From NCBI GenBank assembly GCA_910585335.1, contig CAJUCU010000046.1:1-8287 (forward strand): a stretch of 8,287 bases of DNA, given 5' to 3'. Below, piece by piece: positions 1 to 6,096 of the stretch. The position numbers and the translations under genes were made by a program. Below the pieces are notes generated by a model. It was not told where the DNA came from, did not search any database, and was given only the letters and a program-made list of their open reading frames with translations. Source of the DNA: an uncultured Bacilli bacterium (GTDB lineage Bacteria > Bacillota_I > Bacilli_A > RF39 > UBA660). Each line of letters opens with the position of its first letter. Within the stretch, counting starts at the first letter, position 1.

Positions 1-97
1 TAAGAAGTGTAAGTAAAATGATGGCGCATAAAAAGAAGACATTATTTCTTCTTTTCTCTTTCATTCCTTTTTGTCTCATCACTTGATATTTACTCAT
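1..97 (-). CDS. N-terminal fragment of a membrane-anchored protein (runs off the window)
   Basis: The reading frame opens with ATG at 97-95 and stays open to the window edge (32 complete codons). The translation starts MSKYQVMRQKGMKEKRR and continues NNVFFLCAIILLTLL: a strongly basic cytoplasmic start followed by a hydrophobic stretch of about 13 residues that is still going at the edge. This is the pattern of a signal anchor or uncleaved signal sequence, so the protein is probably inserted in the membrane with its body outside. A GGTGG sequence at 104-108 lies 6 nt before the ATG and is a fair ribosome site. Later in-frame ATGs at codons 7 and 12 are possible alternative starts. It follows ylbE on the same strand but is separated by a terminator, so it is probably its own transcription unit. 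No family can be assigned from 32 residues. Confidence 0.6.
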   Translation of the reverse strand, partial: MSKYQVMRQKGMKEKRRNNVFFLCAIILLTLL

Positions 98-125
98 CGT
101 TTACCACCGACCTTCTTGTTCTCTT

Positions 126-154
126 ATCATAAAGTATTTAACTTTATGAATGAA
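126..154 (-). promoter_or_regulatory. Possible promoter with operator-like palindrome for the gene at 97
   Basis: A perfect inverted repeat, CATAAAGT (128-135), 5-nt centre, ACTTTATG (141-148), lies 30-50 bases upstream of the start at 97. On the minus strand a -10-like TATGAT (131-126) overlaps one arm. A weak -35-like TTCATT (154-149) sits 17 nt upstream, so the palindrome fills the spacer. No T-run follows on either strand, so it is not a simple terminator. Repressor operators are often placed this way, but the -35 is poor and the regulator is unknown. Confidence 0.35.
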
Positions 155-169
155 TCAGTTATTAATAGA

Positions 170-214
170 AAATAAAACTAGCATGAAAATTTTTCATATT
201 TTATGCTAGTTTTT
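170..214. terminator. Long hairpin terminator after ylbE, possibly bidirectional
   Basis: AAAACTAGCAT (174-184) pairs perfectly with ATGCTAGTTTT (203-213), an 11-bp stem with an 18-nt loop. The loop side contains a nested palindrome, ATGAAAA-T-TTTTCAT (183-197), so an alternative fold exists. The minus strand continues into TTTTATTTTC and the plus strand into TTTTTATG, so U-rich tails exist both ways. The stem begins at the ylbE stop codon. It separates ylbDE from the next gene on the same strand; no plus-strand gene is visible that would need it. Confidence 0.8.
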
Positions 215-434
215 ATGTGAAAACACTCATAATGGAGTTAATCATATCTAGGCGATCTGAAATTTTTTCTATTTTATCAGTAGGTGTTAACTTGTAATGG
301 CTCTTCATTTCTTTTTCTACTTCTTTTAAGTAGCTGGGAGAACGATTTAGATACTTGTACCAGTAGGAATTTTCTCGTAAATAGCGATACAGATTGGGGT
401 TATTGCGGATTGTAATTTGTGTTTCTATAAACAT
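213..434 (-). CDS. ylbE: YlbE-like small protein
   Basis: This 73-residue cytoplasmic protein has no signal peptide or membrane segment. The pattern of an N-terminal helix, then LRENSYWYKYLNRSP, then a segment with KEMKSHY and a C-terminal helix rich in Ile and Met matches my memory of Bacillus YlbE-like proteins (about 80 residues, with an 'I-R-E-x-P-x-W-Y-R-x-L-S-R-x-P' core). The molecular function of the family is not known. Its ATG (434-432) shares one base with the ylbD stop (TAATG). It has no good Shine-Dalgarno of its own, so translation is probably coupled to ylbD. The same gene order, ylbD then ylbE, occurs in Bacillus, which supports both calls. It ends directly at a strong hairpin terminator. 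Confidence 0.75.
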   Translation of the reverse strand: MFIETQITIRNNPNLYRYLRENSYWYKYLNRSPSYLKEVEKEMKSHYKLTPTDKIEKISDRLDMINSIMSVFT

Positions 435-808
435 TAGTCATCAAAGTACTTATACATTGGTCTTGGTTCATAACTTGGTGTTTTTGCGGTTGTAGTACTT
501 GTTCCTCCTATCCCTATATCTTGTAGCAGTCCTATTGTTTTTTGAAGACTTCCCACTGTTTTTTGAACAGAATCTAAATCTACGCTTTTTACCATATTAA
601 TTAATTCTGACATGGATGATGATTTGCTTTTGGCACTACTTACCCCTGCTAATGCGTTTTTTCCTAAATAACTATTCCAAACTTCATTTTTTTCTCCATA
701 TAACTCATATAATTCGTAAAAATCTTGCCAAGTGGATTTATGATTCATGACTGATGTGGCTAATTCTGGATGTGATTTCACAAAATTTTTGAAACTTTCT
801 TTCGACAT
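434..808 (-). CDS. ylbD: YlbD-like protein (putative coat protein family)
   Basis: This 124-residue soluble protein is close to the usual YlbD length of about 130. The N-terminal third carries the family signature as I recall it: FKNFVKSHPEL (residues 6-16), STWQDFYELYELYGE (25-39) and a Trp near residue 44. The middle is Ser/Lys-rich (about 55-68), followed by a predicted helix with two similar turns (VGSLQKTIG, LLQDIGIGG), a Thr-rich linker, and a C-terminal tail PSYEPRPMYKYFDD that is also typical of the family. It is called a coat protein in Bacillus from spore-related annotation; the biochemical role is unknown, and nothing here shows that this organism sporulates. A good ribosome site, AGGTG (818-814), lies 5 nt before the ATG. 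I see no convincing promoter in the 78 bases after parC, so it may depend on a weak promoter or on read-through of the parC terminator. Confidence 0.8.
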   Translation of the reverse strand: MSKESFKNFVKSHPELATSVMNHKSTWQDFYELYELYGEKNEVWNSYLGKNALAGVSSAKSKSSSMSELINMVKSVDLDSVQKTVGSLQKTIGLLQDIGIGGTSTTTAKTPSYEPRPMYKYFDD

Positions 809-872
809 AATATCACCTATCCAAGTATATGATATATTTCCTTAAATATGTTCTTTACCTGAAAGAATGGGC

Positions 873-904
873 AAAGAAAAAGATGACTATTCTAAGAAGT
901 CATC
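873..904 (-). terminator. parC (operon) terminator overlapping the stop codon
   Basis: On the minus strand GATGACT (904-898) pairs with AGTCATC (888-882), a 7-bp perfect stem with a 9-nt loop, followed at once by TTTTTCTTT (881-873). The upstream arm encodes the final Asp-Asp region of ParC and the TAG stop lies at the loop-stem junction, so coding and termination signals share bases. It marks the end of the parE to parC transcription unit. Confidence 0.8.
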
Positions 905-3415
905 TATTGTCATTAATTGATCATCAATTTCTTTTAAAGAGATTGGTTCTTTTTTGGTAGGTTTTTCTTCTTTTGTCTTCTCTAACTCTGCTCTAGGAGT
1001 AAGTTCTGCTACTATAAAGGCGTCTGTTAAATTACCTTTTTTAATCACTTGACTACCTGTAGAATATCTATCTAAAATTGGAAGTTCTGTTGTTTTTATT
1101 ACTTTAATATCGCCATTTCGAAGTCCAATTTGGCTCTTGTTGCTTGTTATAAAAGTTTTAATGATGCGATATGGATTTGTTTTTACTTCACGTAGTAATA
1201 GCAATCCTCGGCGACTTCTCGTTGATAAATCCAGTTCATGTAGGTGTGTTCTTTTGGCGCTTCCCTTGTCAGTTACTACGATGACATAATCGTCTTCATC
1301 ATAAGAAAGATTAGAAAGAGAGACTACTTCATCGCCCTTAAGATTCATTCCTTTAACCCCACTTGCTTTAATACCGACGATTGGAATTTCGTTTGCTGAG
1401 AAGATTAGAGAATAGGCACAATTGGTAGTAAGCATAACATCTCTTTTTTCTTCGAATGTCACTCCTACTAAGGCGTCATCTCCTTTTAATTTCATACAGA
1501 CTGTTGGCTTAGAATATCGCTGTAACTTAAAGTCTTTTAAGGCACATCTTTTAATCATACCATTTTTAGTTGCTAAAATTACATTGATAGCACTACTGAA
1601 GTCATAAGCTGGTAAAGCACCAATTACATTTTCTGCTTCTCCAATTGGAATTAAGTTACTTACGTGTTTTGGCATGTCTTTCCATTTTAAATCTGGAATC
1701 ATGTGTACTGGGATATGTAGATAATTACCACAAGATGTGAAAATTAGCATAGTGTCTAATGTATTCATTTCATATAGTCCGATTATATAATCGTTTTCTT
1801 TTAATGTTGGTTCTTCTGTTGAAGAAGTATAACTTCTAGGAGAAGTCCTTTTAATATAACCATCATGTGTTACCATGACGATGACATCTTCTTTTGGAAT
1901 CATTGCAGTTGTGTCAATTTTTATCTCTGTTATTTCTTCTTTGATTTCAGTAAGACGTGGTGTTGGATATGCTTTTTTTACATCTTTTAAGTCTTTTTTC
2001 ATTACTGATTTTAAAACATCCTCACTACCTAGTATCGCAGTTAATCCATTGATAATTTTTTCAAGATTTTCCATTTCTTGTTCTAGTGCAACAACGTCTG
2101 TATTTGTTAAACGATATAGTTGCAAAGTGACAATTGCCTCTGCCTGTTCTTCACTGAAAGCGAATTTTTCCACTAAATTTGCTTTAGCATCCGCTTTATT
2201 TTTAGATGAACGAATTGTAGCGATTACTTCATCTAATATCGAAATGCATTTAATTAAGCCTTCTACAATATGATAACGAGCCTTGGCATGACGAAGGTCA
2301 AATTCAGTACGACGACGTACTACATTTTTTTGGTGAGCGATGAAAGCATCCAAAGCTCCTTCTAATCCTAAAAGTTTAGGACGACGATTCACGATAGAGA
2401 CCATATTAAAATTATAGCTAATCTGCATATCTGTATTTTTCAATAAATAGGCTACAATTAAATCTTTGTTGGCTCCCTTTTTTAAATCAATCACGATTCT
2501 AACGTCTTTCGCTGATTCATCTCGAACCTCTATGATACCATCAATTTTTTTATCAATTCTAATATCATCAATTTTCTTTACCATATTCGCTTTGTTTGCT
2601 TCAAATGGAATTTCAGTAATCACTAAAGAGTGATGACCTTTTTCTTCTTCAAAACAGTACTTACTTTTTACGATAATACGTCCTTTTCCTGTGGTATAGG
2701 CGTCTTTTATACCATCTAGCCCTTCTACGATACCACCAGTTGGGAAATCGGGTCCTTTAACGTACTTCATTAATGCATCTAGACTACTTTCTGGATGGTC
2801 GATTCGATAAATTGTTGCATCTATGATTTCACCTAAATTATGGGGCGGAATATTGGTTGCATATCCTGCTGAAATCCCTTGAGCGCCATAAACTAAAAGT
2901 GCAGGAAAGCGCGCAGGAAGAACTGTCGGCTCTACTGTTGTATCATCAAAGTTGGGAGCAAATTCTATTGTATCTTTTTCGATATCGCGAATCATTTCGT
3001 TACTAATCTTAGAAAGACGTGCTTCTGTGTAACGATATGCAGCGGGAGAATCTCCGTCAATGGAACCATTATTACCGTGCATATCGATATAAGGAAGCCT
3101 TGTTTTCCATGGTTGACTCATACGTACCATTGCATCATATATCGAAGTATCTCCATGTGGATGGTAATTACCGATAACATCCCCGACCGTCTTAGCACTC
3201 TTGCGATATCCTTTATCATATGTGTTACGTTCTTTATGCATAGAATAAAGAATCCGACGTTGTACTGGTTTTAGCCCATCTCTTGCATCAGGGATTGCGC
3301 GGTCCTGGATGATATATTTTGAATAACTTCCAAATCGTTCTCCCATAATATCTTCTAAAGTATAATCAAATATTTTCTCTATTATTTCCGTTGTTTCTAT
3401 TTTCTTTTTTGCCAC
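887..3415 (-). CDS. parC: DNA topoisomerase IV subunit A (ParC)
   Basis: Breakage-reunion subunit of topoisomerase IV, which with ParE unlinks replicated chromosomes and relaxes supercoils using ATP. The 842 residues are slightly longer than a typical Firmicutes ParC (about 800). The winged-helix/tower core spans roughly 28-490 with YIIQDRAIPDARDGLKPVQRR (34-54) and AAYRYTEARL (125-134), in which Tyr129 is the catalytic tyrosine. The quinolone region reads HPHGDTSIYD, with Thr90 and Asp94 at the positions numbered Ser80 and Glu84 in staphylococcal GrlA. The DNA-wrapping C-terminal domain (about 505-805) shows six beta-pinwheel blades, for example VIVMVTHDGYIKR and VIVVTDKGSAKR. It has only a degenerate SRRGLLL (734-740) in place of the GyrA box QRRGGKG, which favours ParC over GyrA. 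An acidic/Lys-rich tail follows. The in-frame start is GTG at 3415-3413 with a weak ribosome site; an out-of-frame ATG overlaps it. Confidence 0.96.
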   Translation of the reverse strand: MAKKKIETTEIIEKIFDYTLEDIMGERFGSYSKYIIQDRAIPDARDGLKPVQRRILYSMHKERNTYDKGYRKSAKTVGDVIGNYHPHGDTSIYDAMVRMSQPWKTRLPYIDMHGNNGSIDGDSPAAYRYTEARLSKISNEMIRDIEKDTIEFAPNFDDTTVEPTVLPARFPALLVYGAQGISAGYATNIPPHNLGEIIDATIYRIDHPESSLDALMKYVKGPDFPTGGIVEGLDGIKDAYTTGKGRIIVKSKYCFEEEKGHHSLVITEIPFEANKANMVKKIDDIRIDKKIDGIIEVRDESAKDVRIVIDLKKGANKDLIVAYLLKNTDMQISYNFNMVSIVNRRPKLLGLEGALDAFIAHQKNVVRRRTEFDLRHAKARYHIVEGLIKCISILDEVIATIRSSKNKADAKANLVEKFAFSEEQAEAIVTLQLYRLTNTDVVALEQEMENLEKIINGLTAILGSEDVLKSVMKKDLKDVKKAYPTPRLTEIKEEITEIKIDTTAMIPKEDVIVMVTHDGYIKRTSPRSYTSSTEEPTLKENDYIIGLYEMNTLDTMLIFTSCGNYLHIPVHMIPDLKWKDMPKHVSNLIPIGEAENVIGALPAYDFSSAINVILATKNGMIKRCALKDFKLQRYSKPTVCMKLKGDDALVGVTFEEKRDVMLTTNCAYSLIFSANEIPIVGIKASGVKGMNLKGDEVVSLSNLSYDEDDYVIVVTDKGSAKRTHLHELDLSTRSRRGLLLLREVKTNPYRIIKTFITSNKSQIGLRNGDIKVIKTTELPILDRYSTGSQVIKKGNLTDAFIVAELTPRAELEKTKEEKPTKKEPISLKEIDDQLMTIDDFLE

Positions 3416-3473
3416 ATTACCACTACTTTCTTTTTTTATTCTATACTTTCCTGTTCTTTTTTCTTATCTCATT

Positions 3474-3968
3474 TTAAATATTCTTTTTTTGGGGTGTATT
3501 TATTGCTTTGATTTTTTCTTTTACCTCTTCATATCCGTTATATTGGTATTTTTCTAAAAAGGAATTGTAAATTCTTTTTCTTTTGATTGGAAAAGAGGTG
3601 TAATTAGTCTCAATATATTGTTCTATTCTTTTTCCTATTTCCATGTCAGAGTGAATTTCTGTATTAAAAACAACAGTATCCATCAGACAATAATTAGGAA
3701 TCCTAACTCCTAAATTTCTTTTTATATCATACTCGTTGATAAGCACTACTGCCGTAAATACAATATATTTCCCTGCATGAATTGAGTCTTTTAACTCTTC
3801 TATTGTAAGACCATCCACTTCATCAAATGAAACAAGAGAAAAGTCTTGTTTCTCGATTTCTTTGTTTATTTTTCTCATAGCCTCTTCAGGAGAACAACGA
3901 GTTAAATCTTCTTTTACCTTTAATATATAAAACTGAACTGCTGGAATTATATAACTATTCTGTTTCGT
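3474..3968 (-). CDS. Uncharacterised ~164-residue protein between the solenoid gene and parC; apparent ACG start
   Basis: I do not recognise a family. A conventional ATG start at 3878 gives 134 residues but has only GAGG 2 nt upstream. The same frame is open for another 30 codons upstream, reading like protein (KQNSYIIPAVQFYILKV...), up to an ACG at 3968-3966. That ACG has a perfect GGAGG (3979-3975) 6 nt before it and lies 19 nt after the preceding stop, matching the 18-nt gap between parE and the solenoid gene. No ATG, GTG or TTG occurs in frame between 3968 and 3878. The 164-residue form is predicted soluble and mixed alpha/beta: an N-terminal strand (IIPAVQFYILKV), a helix with EEAMRKINKEIEK, a strand KYIVFTAVVLINEYDI, a VRIPNYCLMDTVVF segment, and a basic helical C-terminus. 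There are no membrane segments or obvious catalytic motifs. Position suggests co-transcription with parE, the solenoid gene and parC; a partnership with the solenoid protein is a guess. Confidence 0.75.
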   Translation of the reverse strand, partial: TKQNSYIIPAVQFYILKVKEDLTRCSPEEAMRKINKEIEKQDFSLVSFDEVDGLTIEELKDSIHAGKYIVFTAVVLINEYDIKRNLGVRIPNYCLMDTVVFNTEIHSDMEIGKRIEQYIETNYTSFPIKRKRIYNSFLEKYQYNGYEEVKEKIKAINTPQKKNI

Positions 3969-3979
3969 TTTGCACCTCC
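3966..3979 (-). promoter_or_regulatory. Ribosome binding site deciding an ACG start
   Basis: GGAGG at 3979-3975, followed by TGCAAA and then ACG at 3968-3966, is an ideal Shine-Dalgarno to start spacing. An ATG at 3981-3979 overlaps the Shine-Dalgarno in another frame but would give only eight residues (MEVQNETE) before a stop. The site argues that the downstream gene starts here, at a codon one base away from ATG. Confidence 0.65.
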
Positions 3980-3987
3980 ATTAGATT

Positions 3988-6078
3988 TTATATTTGTCTA
4001 GTATTACTCTTATCTGATGAGTCCTTATTCAATAACATATTATTCATTTCTACTTGTTTCTTAATTTCTTCATATTTATTGCATTTTTTTAGTGCGTTAG
4101 CGTTTAATAAAGAGTTAAAAGCAATAATTTCTCCTATGGACAGTAAATTTTCTAGACCTTTAGCATCTATTAATGATTGAAAATAGGCTTCGTAACCATC
4201 TATGTGCTGCAATTTTTCTAAACCTTCAGCGCTTGTTAGTAAATTAAAGAAAGCACAGTTTCCTATGGTTTGTAAGTTTTCTAAGCCTTTGGCGCTTGTT
4301 AGCAACTTAAAGTAAGCAGATCCTCCTATGGCTTGTAAACTTTCTAAGCCTTTGGCGCTCGTTAGTGAATTAAACCAGGCATATTTCCCTATGGTTTGTA
4401 AGTTTTCTAAGCCTTTAGCATCTGTTAATGATTCAAACCTAGCGTCACAACCTATGCGCTGCAAGTTTTCTAAACCTTCAGCGCTTGTTAGTGGATTAAA
4501 GAAAGCAGTGCCTCCTATGGTTTGTAAGTTTTCTAGGCCTTTAGCGCTCGTTAGTGAACTAAAATGAGCATCGCCTTCTATGATTTGTAAGCTTTCTAAG
4601 CCTTTGGCATTTATTAATGATTGAAAATTGGCTGAAGAACCTATGCGCTGCAACTTTTCTAGACCTTCTGCGCTCGTTAGTGAGTTAAAATTAGCATCGT
4701 ATTTTATGTTTTGCAAGTTTTCTAGGCCTCTAGCGCTCGTTAGTGAATTAAAATGAGCATTTCCAGTTATAACTCTTAGTGATTTAAAACTAGAAGGTAC
4801 TACTGAACCAGAAAACTTTAAATCTCTCATATAAACAACACAATTCCCTTTTTTTAAATCAGATAAGCTAGTTGCAATCTGGCTCTCACTACAATCATAA
4901 ATGGTTGCATAATCTTTTTTTTCATTTCTTGGCATTCTGATTTGGAAAATTCGAGGATCTTTCATATAACCAAAACCCTCAATTTTAGAATCAAGTTCAT
5001 ATATAAAAATAAGTTCTTCTTTTGTTAATTCTATGTTTTCTTCTGTTTTTCTTTCTATCTCAGTTACTTTAGACATGTCATCTATTTTTTTACGATATTT
5101 GGGAGCATTGGGGAATTCAGCCAATTTTTTATCGGCAATTTTTTCCATGTTGGATTCCAAGTTTTGCTGCTTTCCTACTCCTCTAACTTCCCCAATTTCT
5201 TTTTTTCCATTCATTCGAATTGCGATTCTAGGATTTTTATATTCCTCATTCTGGTCTTTTGTATAATAGATGTAAAAATCTCCACCCTTCAACTGTGTCT
5301 TTGCAGTTTCTTTGCCAGCTGTGCACCATCCTGTATTTTTCCCTTGGAGAGATTCCCACATTGGAAGATAATCATCCCCTTGCTCATATTTTATCCATTT
5401 ACCATCCGTTTCGCTATCGTTCTTTGTAATACCTGTTCTCAAAAAATAAAATGTATATAATTTTTTAAAGCTTTCACCTACGATAAGTGCCTGTTCCTCG
5501 TGTATATTAGGTTTTTCTGATTGAATTTCGTTACACAAAATTGTATAAACTTGTGCTAATACTTCAGGATTTAATTCTATAAAAGAATCTGCTGTGGTAC
5601 TCGTTCTTTTTCTAAACGTCTCTTGTTCTTTGTCGAATTTTCCAAGCTTCAACATTTCAGTAAAGGCATAATATTTAAACCACATCGGATACATTGCATC
5701 TTCGCTAGATAAATAATCAATCCATAAGTCAAGAGAAGATTTTTGATCTTTCTGAATGACTTGGAGTAGTTCCTCTTTTTTACTTGCTGTGATTTCAAGA
5801 TTCCCACGTCCTTCTTCTCTAGCAATCCTCTTTTGAAGCGCTATATAATTTTCTGGAACTTCTTTTATAATATACTTATCATAATAAAACTGTTTTAGAA
5901 CGTCCATTTTATGCTTGCTAGTTTGTGCAACATCATGTGCTTGCTCTAGGCGATTTATATATTTGTTTATTTTTTTCACTGGTGTATCGCTTTTTTTGGC
6001 GGTATGCATTACGATATCGCTCATATGCATATTTTTATACAAGTGATTTAGAAAATCTTCTCCAGTATTATATTTCAT
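3988..6078 (-). CDS. TGWCTA-domain protein with an 11-unit, 21-residue solenoid repeat
   Basis: 696 residues, cytoplasmic (no signal peptide or membrane segment). Residues 1-90 are basic and helical. Residues 90-180 continue helical with SLDLWIDYLSSEDAMYPMW and FKYYAFTEMLKLGKF. Residues 240-310 form a distinctive domain: TGWCTAGKETAKTQLKGGDF (249-268), YIYYTKD, NPRIAIRM (282-289), then IGEVRGVGKQQNLE (295-308). Residues 338-415 contain ELDSKIEGFGYMKDPRIFQIR (361-381). Residues 433-664 are the repeats. From memory, the 90-380 part matches a conserved unnamed family seen in candidate-phyla (CPR) genomes, and the W-C...P-x-x-x-I...G-x-x-Q layout faintly resembles PcfJ-like domains; neither can be checked here. 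The function is unknown; a sensor or binding role is inferred from the solenoid. ATG at 6078 has AAAGGA upstream and lies 18 nt after parE. The last 32 residues are a charged helical tail. It is an unusual resident of a topoisomerase operon. Confidence 0.85.
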   Translation of the reverse strand: MKYNTGEDFLNHLYKNMHMSDIVMHTAKKSDTPVKKINKYINRLEQAHDVAQTSKHKMDVLKQFYYDKYIIKEVPENYIALQKRIAREEGRGNLEITASKKEELLQVIQKDQKSSLDLWIDYLSSEDAMYPMWFKYYAFTEMLKLGKFDKEQETFRKRTSTTADSFIELNPEVLAQVYTILCNEIQSEKPNIHEEQALIVGESFKKLYTFYFLRTGITKNDSETDGKWIKYEQGDDYLPMWESLQGKNTGWCTAGKETAKTQLKGGDFYIYYTKDQNEEYKNPRIAIRMNGKKEIGEVRGVGKQQNLESNMEKIADKKLAEFPNAPKYRKKIDDMSKVTEIERKTEENIELTKEELIFIYELDSKIEGFGYMKDPRIFQIRMPRNEKKDYATIYDCSESQIATSLSDLKKGNCVVYMRDLKFSGSVVPSSFKSLRVITGNAHFNSLTSARGLENLQNIKYDANFNSLTSAEGLEKLQRIGSSANFQSLINAKGLESLQIIEGDAHFSSLTSAKGLENLQTIGGTAFFNPLTSAEGLENLQRIGCDARFESLTDAKGLENLQTIGKYAWFNSLTSAKGLESLQAIGGSAYFKLLTSAKGLENLQTIGNCAFFNLLTSAEGLEKLQHIDGYEAYFQSLIDAKGLENLLSIGEIIAFNSLLNANALKKCNKYEEIKKQVEMNNMLLNKDSSDKSNTRQI
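4087..4782 (-). repeat. Tandem 63-bp coding repeat, 11 units (21-residue solenoid)
   Basis: Units, by first base on the minus strand: 4782, 4719, 4656, 4593, 4530, 4467, 4404, 4341, 4278, 4215 (66 bp) and 4149. The residue pattern in each unit is x-L-Q-x-I-(3 variable)-A-x-F-x-x-L-x-x-A-x-G-L-E. Near-constant positions are Leu2, Ile5, Ala9, Phe11, Leu14, Ala17, Gly19, Leu20 and Glu21. The most variable are 4, 6-8, 10 and 12. Unit 10 has one extra residue and unit 11 is the most degenerate, as capping units often are. Spacing and hydrophobic pattern fit an LRR-like solenoid. Stretches such as GGCTTAGAAAACTTACAA recur unchanged, so unequal recombination is likely. Confidence 0.9.
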
Positions 6079-6096
6079 AATTTTTCCTTTCTATAA

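Noticed and set aside
3..86. Plus-strand frame at the left edge ending in a hydrophobic segment
   Set aside because: The minus strand here has an ATG with a ribosome site and a basic-then-hydrophobic N-terminus that explains the sequence better; the plus frame has no visible start context.
809..872. Promoter for ylbD (TATACT at 829-824)
   Set aside because: No -35 at a suitable distance, and the implied start site would fall on the ribosome binding site.
1875..2273. 132-residue plus-strand open frame
   Set aside because: Antisense to conserved ParC coding sequence.
4328..4567. Plus-strand open frame with internally repeated protein sequence
   Set aside because: It is the mirror of the 63-bp repeats of the minus-strand solenoid gene; periodic sequence keeps several frames open at once.
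4087..4782. CRISPR-like array (regular 63-bp periodicity)
   Set aside because: The whole unit is homologous with no repeat/spacer alternation, and the frame is continuous coding sequence.
5033..5460. Hydrophobic plus-strand open frames resembling small membrane proteins
   Set aside because: Antisense to Lys/Glu-rich coding sequence of the solenoid gene, which yields Phe/Leu/Ser-rich frames by composition alone.
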